64,000 bases of DNA from assembly GCA_012103375.1 (NCBI GenBank), contig WLWX01000001.1:3886492-3950491 (forward strand). The letters are read 5' to 3'. This document shows, piece after piece, positions 29,914 to 39,764 of this stretch. The notes beneath the pieces were generated by a model that saw nothing but the letters and a program-made list of their open reading frames with translations, had not been told where the DNA came from and searched no databases. The stretch is from Paracoccaceae bacterium. GTDB lineage: Bacteria; Pseudomonadota; Alphaproteobacteria; Rhodobacterales; Rhodobacteraceae. A program made the position numbers and the translations under genes. Each line of letters begins with the position of its first letter. Position 1 is the stretch's first letter.

Positions 29914-30683
29914 GTGCGGCCATTGGTATAGCGTAGTGCAGCCGCGCCAAGGCGGCGCGTGTCCATCACCAGGCACACATCGGTGGTGTTGAAAGCGTGG
30001 TCAATGAACGCCCCCTCGCCCACGAATCCGCCCAGCCGCAGATAGGCCTTGATCAGCGCCGGCACCTGCACCATCGCGGCGCGCCGGTCGAGGTGCGCTT
30101 CGGGCAGCAGATCCATCCGCTGAAAAGCCCCGTCGACGGCGCGAACCCGCAAGTCCGGTGGCGCAAGGTGCCGGTGATGCAGCAGCGACAGCGGCGCGGC
30201 CAGCGTGCTGACATCGGTTCCGTGAAAGCTTGCGACGCCGAACATGACCTCGACCTTGTGATGAACCACATATGCGGCCAGCCCCTGCCACAGTTCGTGC
30301 ATCGCGGTTCCGCCCCGGTAGTCGGCATGGACGCAGGAGCGTCCAAGCTCCAACAAGCGCCGCCCCGAGGTGCGCAGGACCGACAAGTCATATTCGTCGT
30401 CTGAATAGAACCGCTGACCCACAGGCAGGTTTGCGCCCAGCATCAGGCGATAGACTCCGACGATCTGCCCCGCGACATCGTCGGCCCGCGCGCGATCCAG
30501 CAGGATCATGTGGTCATAAAGCGGATCGAAGGCGTCCTGTTCCAGCCGCTGCGCATGATCCACCAGCGGGCCGTCGCCGCCCAACTCCTCGACAAAAACC
30601 TGATACCGCAGGCGCGCAGCGGCGCGGCGGTCATCCGCTGTCCGGGCCAGGCGGAGCGAAAAATCTGGGGCGCGTGGGGTCAT
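29910..30683 (-). CDS. olsB: Ornithine N-acyltransferase (GNAT-like, OlsB)
   Basis: 257 aa. It transfers a 3-hydroxyacyl chain from ACP to ornithine, the first step of phosphate-free ornithine lipids. The family pattern is ARLRYQVFVEELGG, DHMILLD, VGVYRLM, ELGRSCVHADYRGG and FGVASFHGTD. It is the first gene of the olsBA pair. The 119 bp upstream hold a GTTAAC-N9-GTTAAC pair (30751-30771), a possible regulatory site. Confidence 0.9.
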   Translation of the reverse strand: MTPRAPDFSLRLARTADDRRAAARLRYQVFVEELGGDGPLVDHAQRLEQDAFDPLYDHMILLDRARADDVAGQIVGVYRLMLGANLPVGQRFYSDDEYDLSVLRTSGRRLLELGRSCVHADYRGGTAMHELWQGLAAYVVHHKVEVMFGVASFHGTDVSTLAAPLSLLHHRHLAPPDLRVRAVDGAFQRMDLLPEAHLDRRAAMVQVPALIKAYLRLGGFVGEGAFIDHAFNTTDVCLVMDTRRLGAAALRYTNGRT

Positions 30684-30802
30684 TGCGGGCGTTATCTATG
30701 GGCCGAAGAAGGGGCACGCAACCGGGGTTTCACACGGCCGTTTCCATTGCGTTAACCAACATACTGTTAACAATGCTTAGAAGAACGCACAGCATGCGCG
30801 CC

Positions 30803-30985
30803 TTAAGCGTCGAAATCGGGGATCAGCAGGACTTGACGACTATCAATCACGACCTTGCCTTGATGCCGAAAATTCACCGTGATCCGTGCGCCAATGTTCG
30901 ATTGCACCTGTCCCGGCCCCCAGTCGGGTTGATCCGGGTGGCGCACGATTGTTCCGGGAACAAGTGCCGCATTCAACGCATCCAT
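30803..30985 (-). CDS. DUF3553 small protein
   Basis: 60 aa. The sequence pattern VRHPDQPDWGPGQVQSNIG with VTVNFRHQGKVVID is diagnostic of DUF3553, a short SH3-like domain, sometimes fused to helicases (CarD/UvrD-C type folds) and often free-standing in Rhodobacterales. The start at 30985 gives the usual length. It is divergent from chpT with only 29 bp between the start codons, so the promoters must overlap. Confidence 0.85.
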   Translation of the reverse strand: MDALNAALVPGTIVRHPDQPDWGPGQVQSNIGARITVNFRHQGKVVIDSRQVLLIPDFDA

Positions 30986-31014
30986 TTCTGCCCATCCTAT
31001 TTCGGAGCTTGCCC

Positions 31015-31611
31015 ATGACCAGAATTGTCCGCGACATTCCATCCCTGATCGGATCGCGTATCTGCCACGATCTTATCAGCCCTTTGGGCGCTGTCAGCAA
31101 TGGGGTTGAGCTGATGTCGCTGACCACCAGCGATAGTGAGGAGTTGTCGTTGATCGGCGACAGCATCACATCAGCAAATGCGCGTATCCGTCTGTTTCGC
31201 ATTGCTTTTGGCGCAGCAGTTGACGGTCAATTATTATCCCGGCTGGAGGTTGAGGCGATCCTGGCCGAGACATTCGGCACCGGCAAACTGGACGTCACCT
31301 GGGCTGCCGAGGGCGATCCGAGCCGTGCAGAGGCGAAACTGGCGCTGCTGCTGCTGATGTGCGTCGAAACGGCGATGCCCTGGGGCGGGACGGTCCGCAT
31401 ATCGCGCATAGGGACGGCATGGAAGCTGCTGGCGCGGGCGGATCGGCTGAAGCTGGAAGCGGACCTGTGGGAGGTTGTCAGCAACGCCGTCGCCACGACC
31501 CCGATTGAACCGGCACAGGTTCAGTTCCCGCTGGCATTCGATGCTGCGTTGCGGTTGGCACGCAAAGTGACTGTAGAGCTGACAGAGGAGCTGATTCAGG
31601 TCGATTTCTAA
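31015..31611 (+). CDS. chpT: Histidine phosphotransferase ChpT
   Basis: 198 aa. It relays phosphate from CckA to CtrA and CpdR in the alphaproteobacterial cell-cycle/motility cascade. The four-helix DHp part holds the phospho-His in SRICHDLISPLGAVSNGVEL (His18), followed by a degenerate ATPase-like domain. The ATG at 31015 follows an AGG-containing leader. In Roseobacters this pathway controls motility, gene transfer agents and quorum-linked traits. The 220 bp after its stop (31612-31831) contain no recognisable gene. Confidence 0.9.
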   Translation: MTRIVRDIPSLIGSRICHDLISPLGAVSNGVELMSLTTSDSEELSLIGDSITSANARIRLFRIAFGAAVDGQLLSRLEVEAILAETFGTGKLDVTWAAEGDPSRAEAKLALLLLMCVETAMPWGGTVRISRIGTAWKLLARADRLKLEADLWEVVSNAVATTPIEPAQVQFPLAFDAALRLARKVTVELTEELIQVDF

Positions 31612-31831
31612 ACGCTCTGGAGTGTTCGGGCGAGGATTCGGTTCTGCCGGTGTTTCGGGTTTGATACCGACAGCCCGCTGAGTTTTCTCTGCCACCCAAA
31701 CTCAAGCCCGCGACGCGGGGCAAGTGGCCAATTGTTCGAATTCACCAACCCCCGGCAGCAGCGAGTCGCGGCGCCGGTGTCGTTTCGACGTACCGGCACC
31801 GAAAACGACGGCTGTCAAACGCAACGGGTCG

Positions 31832-33097
31832 TCAGGCGCGCACCGCCCCGTCGCCGGTGACGAGGTATTTGAAGCTGGTCAATTGTTCGGCCCCGACGGG
31901 ACCGCGGGCGTGCATTTTTCCGGTGGCGATGCCAATCTCGGCGCCCATCCCGAATTCTCCGCCGTCGGCGAACTGGGTCGAGGCGTTGTGCATCAGGATC
32001 GCACTGTCGAGGCGCTGGAAGAAGCGGGCAACCACGGTGGCATCCTCGGCCAGGATACAGTCGGTGTGATCAGAGCCATACTGGCGGATATGGGCGATGG
32101 CTTCATCAATGGTATCAACGGTTTTCGCCGCGATCTTCATGTCAAGAAACTCGCGCCCCCAGTCATCTTCTGACGCCGGTGTCGTCCCGGAAATGGTTGC
32201 GAGTTCCTGGTCTGCGCGCACCTCTACCCCCGCGCCCAGCAATGCGCGAATGACGTCCTGACCGATGGTCCCGGCAACGTCGCGGTGGATCAGCAGGCAT
32301 TCGGCGGCACCACAAATGCCGGTGCGCCGGGTCTTGGCGTTCAGGACAATAGGCAGCACTTTTTCGGGGTCGGCGGATTTGTCGACATAGATGTGAACAA
32401 TCCCTTCCAAATGCGCGAACACCGGCACACGGGCTTCGCGCTGCACCAGGCCGACCAGACCCTTGCCGCCGCGCGGCACGATCACGTCGATTGTGTCGGT
32501 CATGGTCAACATCTCGCTGACTGCCGCGCGATCACGGGTCGGGACGCGCTGGATCGCATCGGCAGGCAGGTTGGCCGATGTCAGGCCATCGACGAGGCAG
32601 GCGTGGATCACGCCCGAGGAATGGAAGCTTTCAGAGCCGCCGCGCAGAATCACCGCATTTCCGGCCTTCAGGCACAGCGCACCCGCATCCGCCGTGACGT
32701 TCGGGCGGCTTTCATAGATCACGCCGATCACACCCAGCGGCGTGCGCACCCGCTGAATATGCAGCCCGCTGGCCATATCCCATTCGCTGATGATCTGCCC
32801 GACAGGATCGGCCTGTTCAGCCACCGTGCGCAGCCCGTCGACGATGCTGCGGATGCGGGTTTCATCCAACATCAGGCGGTCCATCATGGCATCGCTCAGC
32901 CCCTTGTCGCGCCCGAAGTCGAGGTCCCTGGCATTGGCCTCGATTATTTCGGCGCGGCGGGTCCAAACAGCTTCGGCCACACCGATCAGGGCGACGTGCT
33001 TACGCTCGGCGGTGGCAAAGGCCAGTTCGGCGGCGGCGGCTTTTGCACGCGCACCGATGTCAGCCATGATTGCCAGGATATCCTGCGTGTCCTTCAT
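31832..33097 (-). CDS. proA: Gamma-glutamyl phosphate reductase
   Basis: 421 aa aldehyde-dehydrogenase-fold enzyme. It is the second step of proline synthesis, reducing glutamyl-5-phosphate with [14 protein letters not shown] and the catalytic Cys region [15 protein letters not shown] are intact. It lies 2 bp downstream of proB in the order obgE-proB-proA. With proB interrupted, this gene loses both its normal read-through transcription and its substrate supply. Confidence 0.97.
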   Translation of the reverse strand: MKDTQDILAIMADIGARAKAAAAELAFATAERKHVALIGVAEAVWTRRAEIIEANARDLDFGRDKGLSDAMMDRLMLDETRIRSIVDGLRTVAEQADPVGQIISEWDMASGLHIQRVRTPLGVIGVIYESRPNVTADAGALCLKAGNAVILRGGSESFHSSGVIHACLVDGLTSANLPADAIQRVPTRDRAAVSEMLTMTDTIDVIVPRGGKGLVGLVQREARVPVFAHLEGIVHIYVDKSADPEKVLPIVLNAKTRRTGICGAAECLLIHRDVAGTIGQDVIRALLGAGVEVRADQELATISGTTPASEDDWGREFLDMKIAAKTVDTIDEAIAHIRQYGSDHTDCILAEDATVVARFFQRLDSAILMHNASTQFADGGEFGMGAEIGIATGKMHARGPVGAEQLTSFKYLVTGDGAVRA

Positions 33098-33976
33098 TGT
33101 TAACTCCGTTCGGCGCGCAGCATGGGCAATGCGGCGGCGTCCTCTGAGGTGCGCGGGTCCAGCGCCATGTCATCGCGGTGGATCAGGGCGGCGCGGCCGG
33201 GATAGCCCAGCGTCGCCTCGATCTGCGAGGTTTTCTGCCCCCGGATCGCGCCCGCCTCGACCGCGGTATAACGGCTGAGGCCGGTGCCCAGAACCTCGCC
33301 CGCCGGGCCTTTGATCGCGACCGGGTCGCCGCGCCCGAATTCGCCGATGATCGACAGGACACCGGCAGGCAGCAGCGATTTGCCACTGTCGAGCGCGGCC
33401 ATCGCGCCGGGGTCAATCGCCACGGTGCCACGCGGTTTCATCGCCGCGATCCAGCGTTTGCGCGCTGTCCGGGGATCACTTTCGGGCAGAAACCAGGTGG
33501 CCTTTGCACCATTGTCCAGCGCTTTCAACGGCTGTATCGGCGCACCGGCGGTGATCGCCATGGCACAGCCCGCACCCGTGGCCGTGCGGGCCGCGATCAG
33601 CTTGGTCTTCATGCCACCACGGCTAAGGCCGCTGCCTGCGTCGCCGGCGTATTCCTCAATCTGGGGAGTGATGCGGTCAATCACGGTCAGATGCTCGGCC
33701 CGTTTGTCGGTGCGCGGGTCAGCCGTATAAAGGCCATCGACATCCGACAGCAGCACAAGGCAATCGGCCCCGATCGTCGCGGCGATCTGGGCGGCAAGGC
33801 GGTCGTTGTCGCCAAATCGGATCTCGTCCGTTGCGACGGTGTCGTTTTCGTTGATGATCGGCACCACGCCAAGGCCCAGAAGCGTTTCCAGCGTCGCGCG
33901 CGTGTTGAGGTATCGGCGCCGATCAGTGCTGTCTTCCAGTGTCGTCAGAACCTGCGCCGAGGTGATGCCATGCGGG

Positions 33977-35492
33977 GATACTGTTGAAAAAGTCCGTTGA
34001 TTGGCCGCGCACGCTCTGATTCACTTGTTTTGAGGGTGGAGGGTTCGGCGATGATGGGTCCAAGGCAAGTTGCGCAAGGCGCGCTGTTCTATGAGTTCTC
34101 GATCGAGAGTTTTGTGCCGAAGGATCATCCCGTCCGGGGAATTGATCGCTTCCTTGATCTGACAGGTGTGCGCCCCTTGCTCGCTTCATACTACAGTGCC
34201 AATGGCCGCCCTTCGATTGATCCTGAACTGATGATCCGCATGCTGTTGTTGGGCTATTGTCAGGGCATCCGTTCCGAGCGACGGCTTTGCGAAGAGGTTC
34301 ATGTCAATCTGGCGTATCGTTGGTTTTGTAAGCTTGATTTGGCTGATCCAGTGCCCGACCATTCGACATTCTCTAAGAACCGGCATGGCCGTTTCCGCGA
34401 GAGCGGTTTGTTCCGACATTTGTTCGAGGTCGTTTTGCAGCGCTGCATGGATGAGGGGCTGGTTGGCGGCCACAGCTTTGGTGTTGATGCCAGTCTGATC
34501 CCCGCGAATGCAAACCAGACGCGCGGCGTTGAAAGCAAAGACGGACTGCCAGCAGATCTGACGTCCCGTGCCGTCGACGAATATCTCGAGACGCTGGATG
34601 ATGTGGCCTTCGGTGCTGCGACCAAGGTCGTCCCCAAATACATCTCACCGGCTGATCCAGCAGCGCGTTGGACTGGGGCTGACGGGGGAGCCGCCTACTT
34701 TGCCTATTCCACTAACTATATGGTCGATTTGGATAATGCAGTCATCGTGGACGTCGAGCCGACGGCTCCGATCCGGCCTGCAGAGGCGCGGGCAGCAAGG
34801 GAGATGATCGATCGTGTACATGAGCGGTTTGGCATCAAACCTGACAAGCTTGTGGGTGATACGGGTTACGGATCAGCCGAGATGTTGGGCTGGCTTGTGG
34901 ACGAACGTCAAATCGAACCCCACATTCCGGTCTGGGATAAGTCAAAACGAACTGACGGCACATTCTCACGCGAAGACTTTGTCTACGACCCGGCGACCGA
35001 CAGCTATACTTGCCCGACCGGCAAAGCCTTGCAAACATATCGGCGGAACTTCTCAAAACCGCGAAAGCCCAATGGCAGCAAAGACGGGTTCATCAGATAC
35101 CGAGCCTCAAAGCACGATTGCGACGCATGCCCTCTGAAGTCGCAATGCTGTCCGAAGGACGACGGCAGACGCCTTATGCGGTCCGTTCACGAAGCCGCCC
35201 GAGACGTCGCTCGCGATATCCGAAAAACAGATGCCTACATGACGTCGTTCATCCAAAGGCGGAAGGTTGAAATGCTCTTTGCCCACCTGAAACGATACAT
35301 CGGCGTGCAGATGATGCGGCTTCGAGGACCCAAAGGCGCAACCGAACAGTTCCAACTCGCAGCAACAGCTCAAAACCTCCGGAAACTGGCGAAGTTGGTG
35401 CCAGCAACAGTGCCAACGTGAAAGAAAACGGCGCGCGGCCGCCTCTCGCTCAACAACGCGCCGACCAAAACATCGACTTCTTCAACAGTATC
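33977..35492 (+). mobile_element. IS1182-family insertion sequence
   Basis: 1516 bp with terminal inverted repeats gatactgttgaaaaagtccg (left) and gatactgttgaagaagtcga (right end, reverse complement); 17 of 20 positions match. A 4-bp target duplication CGGG flanks it (33973-33976, 35493-35496). One transposase gene fills most of it. The ends also match the 218-bp MITE ends at 17 of 20 positions. Confidence 0.95.
34051..35421 (+). CDS. IS1182-family transposase (DDE)
   Basis: 456 aa from the ATG at 34051. The N-terminal DUF772-type domain ([21 protein letters not shown], then [14 protein letters not shown]) is followed by a DDE domain with FGVDASLI and [11 protein letters not shown] cysteine motif [12 protein letters not shown] and a C-terminal [16 protein letters not shown] complete the family signature. 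An in-frame ATG at 33997 is less likely to be the start, as it lies almost inside the terminal repeat. No frameshift is seen, so the gene looks active. Confidence 0.95.
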   Translation: MMGPRQVAQGALFYEFSIESFVPKDHPVRGIDRFLDLTGVRPLLASYYSANGRPSIDPELMIRMLLLGYCQGIRSERRLCEEVHVNLAYRWFCKLDLADPVPDHSTFSKNRHGRFRESGLFRHLFEVVLQRCMDEGLVGGHSFGVDASLIPANANQTRGVESKDGLPADLTSRAVDEYLETLDDVAFGAATKVVPKYISPADPAARWTGADGGAAYFAYSTNYMVDLDNAVIVDVEPTAPIRPAEARAAREMIDRVHERFGIKPDKLVGDTGYGSAEMLGWLVDERQIEPHIPVWDKSKRTDGTFSREDFVYDPATDSYTCPTGKALQTYRRNFSKPRKPNGSKDGFIRYRASKHDCDACPLKSQCCPKDDGRRLMRSVHEAARDVARDIRKTDAYMTSFIQRRKVEMLFAHLKRYIGVQMMRLRGPKGATEQFQLAATAQNLRKLAKLVPATVPT

Positions 35493-35764
35493 CGGGGCCA
35501 GCGCCTGTTCATAGGCGCGCGCAAGGCGGATCTGGCCAACGGCTGCGGCGGCCTGGGATTGTTCTAGCGACAGTTCCCCGCCGCCCATGGCCAGCACGCC
35601 GCGCCCCAGCGCGATAGAGCCTGAGCTGACCAGCAGAACATCGGCCCCGCCTTCTGACAGGGCCGCCACATCCCGCGCCAGCCCGTCCAGCCATTTGGTG
35701 CGCAGGTTGCCAGCTTCGACCAGCAAGGCCGAGCCGATCTTGATGACCACGCGGCGGGCAGTTT

Positions 35765-36835
<1,071 letters not shown>

Positions 36836-36929
36836 TCAGCTGAGGTTTCAGCGATAGAGAAAAACGCCCGGACCCTCAAGCCATTGACGGCGCAGGTTTG
36901 CCGCATCAGCACAAGGTGGCCGGGCCGGT

Positions 36930-37466
36930 TCACCGTATCGCCTTCAGGTAGGTCCAGGTTGCGACCGTCGCACCACGCGCGACCGAGAATGCCTCGGCAT
37001 CGCCCAGATACTCAAACCCCGCATTGGTCAGTACACGCGCCGAAACCGGGTTGTCCTGAAACACCGAGGCGAACAGCGTCTCACTGTTTTGCGGATTGGC
37101 GCGGACGATGGCCTCAACCGCTTCGGACGCAAGGCCCGAATTCCAGCAGGCCGGTGCGATCCAGAACGAGACTTCGGATTGATTGCGATCCATCCGTTCC
37201 AGCGCGATCACGCCCAGAACTTCGTCAAGGCCGATGGCATTGCCGTCCAGAACCCAGATATCCTCGGCACTTTGGGTCTGAGCACGGGCTACGAAGGCAT
37301 CAATCGCCCCCGGCGGCAACGGATGCGGGATCGAGCGGGTGCCGCGCGCAATACGTTCATCCGCCGAATACATCTGCAGCAAGCCACTGTCGGATTTGCG
37401 AACCGGGCGCAGCACGAAGCGGTCGGCGGTGATGGTTGGCTGATTGGTGATCGGTTCGAGGATCAT
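36930..37466 (-). CDS. GNAT N-acetyltransferase (RimJ/RimL type)
   Basis: 178 aa. Acetyl-CoA binding region WNSGLASEAVEAIV and the C-terminal VFQDNPVSARVLTNAGFEYLG are typical of the RimJ/RimL-like GNAT group. The ATG overlaps the lysE stop (ATGA), so it is the third gene of a GNAT-lysE-GNAT operon. Substrate unknown. Confidence 0.88.
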   Translation of the reverse strand: MILEPITNQPTITADRFVLRPVRKSDSGLLQMYSADERIARGTRSIPHPLPPGAIDAFVARAQTQSAEDIWVLDGNAIGLDEVLGVIALERMDRNQSEVSFWIAPACWNSGLASEAVEAIVRANPQNSETLFASVFQDNPVSARVLTNAGFEYLGDAEAFSVARGATVATWTYLKAIR

Positions 37467-38068
37467 GTGTTCCCTCCCTGAAACAGCACGACAAGGACGC
37501 TGAGGACCGTCAGGCCCGCCAGTGTCCACATAAGAGTACGCTCGGCCGCGGTTCCGGCGACGAGGCGCGCGATCCGGTCCCCTCCCAAGGTCCAGATCGG
37601 GTGCAGGACCGCCTGCGTGATGAACAGGCAGATGGCCACGGTCGCGGTGGCCTGCAAGGTTGGGGTGCCGGGATCGACAAAAGATGTGAAGCCCGCCGTG
37701 ATCATCGCCCAGGCCTTGGGGTTGAACGGATGGATCAACAGGCCCAGCCAGAAGTTGAAGGGTTTTCCGGTTTCGGATCCGGGGCTTAGCCGGGTGTTGG
37801 CGATGCGCCAGGCGACCCACAGGACCACGGCGATCGAGATCCACTTGATCACCGTCAGGACCAGCGGCGCGGTTGCGGCCAGGGACATCAGCCCAAATCC
37901 AAGCGGCCAGATGATCAGCTGTTTGCCCAGGATCACCCCGGCGATAAACGGCAATGACCGACGCAACCCGAATTTTGCGCCACTGGCCAGCAGCGCCATA
38001 TTGGCCGGACCGGGGGTTCCGACCTGGCTGGCCGCGAAGACCAGGAAACTGGCGGTTGCAACGGGCAT
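37463..38068 (-). CDS. LysE-family amino-acid exporter
   Basis: 201 aa, five to six hydrophobic helices. The family start (MPVATASFLVFAASQVGTPG) and the conserved PGPANMALLASGAKFGLRRS are present, as is NPKAWAMITAGFTSF. It probably exports an amino acid or homoserine-lactone-like compound (LysE/RhtB). Its start overlaps the stop of the broken GNAT gene by one base and its stop overlaps the next GNAT start. A longer frame that appears to fuse it to the upstream GNAT gene is an artefact of the frameshift there. Confidence 0.9.
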   Translation of the reverse strand: MPVATASFLVFAASQVGTPGPANMALLASGAKFGLRRSLPFIAGVILGKQLIIWPLGFGLMSLAATAPLVLTVIKWISIAVVLWVAWRIANTRLSPGSETGKPFNFWLGLLIHPFNPKAWAMITAGFTSFVDPGTPTLQATATVAICLFITQAVLHPIWTLGGDRIARLVAGTAAERTLMWTLAGLTVLSVLVVLFQGGNT

Positions 38069-38572
38069 CAGGACGCCTCCCACTGCGCGCGGGTCAGCAG
38101 CATGTCGACGTGCGGTATCTCGGCGCCGTTGCTTTGCGAGAAACGGCGGCTTCGGCCAGTTTCGCTGAAGCCGATTTTTTCCAGGACCCGGGCTGAGGCT
38201 GCGTTGGCGGCGAAATAGCCCGAGGTCAGCGCGGCAATGTCGCTGGTTTCGAACCGGTATTCGACCAGCGCGCGCGGCCTCGGTCGCGATGCCCTGCCCC
38301 CAGAATTCGGGCGCAAGCCAATAGCCCAGTTCATCCAACGCGCCCATGCCACCAACAACAGAGCCATCCAGTGTGATCGCAACGCGCGCGGGCCACATGG
38401 TCGAGCCATCGGGATTGAACAGCACGAGGTCAGCATGGGTAAACGGATGCGCAATCCGGGACAGCCAGCGCGACACCTGAAAGTCGTTCAGACAGGCGAC
38501 CACGACATCCGCGTCTGCCGCCTTAAACGGGCGCAGGATCAGGCGGTCGGTTGTGATCTGGTGGCGTGACAC
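38068..38572 (-). pseudogene. GNAT N-acetyltransferase with a 2-bp frameshift
   Basis: The N-terminal part (MSRHQITTDRLILRPFKAAD to FWGQGIATEAAR) is in one frame. The C-terminal part (ALVEYRFETSDIAALTSGYF to LLTRAQWEAS) is in another. The switch lies in a CG-dinucleotide run at about 38266-38276: adding one CG pair there restores a continuous protein of 168 aa. It is the first gene of the GNAT-lysE-GNAT operon. It may be a true slippage mutation, a phase-variable run or a sequencing error. Confidence 0.85.
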
Positions 38573-38589
38573 GGCTGACTTTCGGAACG

Positions 38590-38620
38590 AAAAAGGGGAC
38601 CGGCGTTTCCGCCGTTCCCC
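38590..38620 (-). terminator. Rho-independent terminator of the rplU-rpmA operon
   Basis: On the minus strand an 11-bp stem (one A-G mismatch) ggggaacggcg/cgccggtcccc with loop GAAA is followed by a T-run, 28 bp past the rpmA stop. Confidence 0.9.
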
Positions 38621-38647
38621 CTAGGGTTGTATGTGCGGAGTGTCGGC

Positions 38648-38917
38648 TTATTCAGCGGCCTTGGCTGCCGGGAGGACCGAAATAAAGGTGCGGCCTTTGA
38701 GGCCTTTGTGGAACGTCACGTGACCTTCCGCGACCGCGAAGATCGTGTGGTCACGGCCCAGTCCGACGCCTTCGCCCGGCCACCACTTGGTGCCGCGCTG
38801 ACGCACGATGATGTTGCCCGGAATGACGGCTTCGCCACCAAATTTCTTGACGCCAAGACGGCGTCCGGCGCTGTCGCGTCCGTTACGGGATGAACCGCCT
38901 GCTTTTTTATGTGCCAT
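38648..38917 (-). CDS. rpmA: Ribosomal protein L27
   Basis: 89 aa. It starts [20 protein letters not shown], the conserved tail that reaches the peptidyl-transferase centre, and continues with [20 protein letters not shown]. It follows rplU by 12 bp and is ended by a strong terminator. Confidence 0.98.
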   Translation of the reverse strand: MAHKKAGGSSRNGRDSAGRRLGVKKFGGEAVIPGNIIVRQRGTKWWPGEGVGLGRDHTIFAVAEGHVTFHKGLKGRTFISVLPAAKAAE

Positions 38918-38929
38918 GGGTTCGTCTCC

Positions 38930-39583
38930 TTACTTCGCCAGTTTCTTGGCTTGCGTGATCCAGTCGTCCCGGTCGATCCGGCCTTTGAACGAAAGCTTTT
39001 CGTCAAAGTCGGCAACCTCGTCCGCGGTCCAGGCAGCGATTTGCGCAAAGCTGGTGATGCCCAGCGCGTTAAGTTTCTTGACGATCACCGGACCGACGCC
39101 GGAAATCTGCGTCAGGTCGTCAGCGGCGTCAGACTTGGGTGCGGCTTTTGCGGGCTTGGCTTCGGCCTTCGCCTCGGCCTTCTTGGGCGCGGCTTTCTTG
39201 GCAGCCTTCTTCGGTGCAGGCGCTGGCGCAGTGGCCGATCCGGCCCCGAGGGCGGCCATGACGCCGGATTTGTCAGCGCCCTTTTCCAGCAGATCGGTGA
39301 CCTTGATCAGCGTCAGCTGCTGGCGATGGCCCTTGGTGCGCTTGGAGCCGTGCTTACGGCGGCGCTTGACGAAATGGATCAGCTTTTCGCCCTTGATCTG
39401 ATCCACAACCTCGGCCTGCACCCCGGCACCTGCCACAAGGGGCGTGCCGATGGTCGAACCGATCATCAGGACGTCGTTGAATTGAATGGTGTCGCCGGCA
39501 TTTGCTGCGAGTTTCTCGACACGGAGGATATCTCCGCTCTGAACCCGGTATTGCTTGCCGCCGGTTTTCATAACCGCGAACAT
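38930..39583 (-). CDS. rplU: Ribosomal protein L21 with a C-terminal HhH extension
   Basis: 217 aa. The first ~103 residues are L21 ([20 protein letters not shown] to KVTDLLEKG). An Ala/Lys/Pro-rich linker ([20 protein letters not shown]) leads to a helix-hairpin-helix-like domain ([20 protein letters not shown], then [19 protein letters not shown]), as in predicted 5' DNA/nucleic-acid-binding domains. Bare L21 is about 100 aa. The extension is known in related Rhodobacterales L21 genes but its role is not. Confidence 0.95.
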   Translation of the reverse strand: MFAVMKTGGKQYRVQSGDILRVEKLAANAGDTIQFNDVLMIGSTIGTPLVAGAGVQAEVVDQIKGEKLIHFVKRRRKHGSKRTKGHRQQLTLIKVTDLLEKGADKSGVMAALGAGSATAPAPAPKKAAKKAAPKKAEAKAEAKPAKAAPKSDAADDLTQISGVGPVIVKKLNALGITSFAQIAAWTADEVADFDEKLSFKGRIDRDDWITQAKKLAK

Positions 39584-39764
39584 GGGTCGTTCCTTTGTAT
39601 CCCGCGTTCTGTGGCCCCGGTTGCCCGGCGTTTGTGACCCAAGGGCCGCCTGCGAACAGCGCGCCCCGTTGGGGGCGAATTTCGAATAGCTGGCCAGACT
39701 CACGCCCGCCAGAAGCCGGGCTTATGAGCGTCGTCGGGGGCCAAGTCAACCCGGATCGGCGGTG

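Noticed and set aside
30751-30771. A CtrA box
   Set aside because: The half-sites are spaced TTAA-N11-TTAA instead of N7, so it is kept only as a weak candidate site.
37463-38572. A 369-aa GNAT-LysE fusion
   Set aside because: Produced by the 2-bp frameshift in the GNAT gene; LysE has its own start at 38068.
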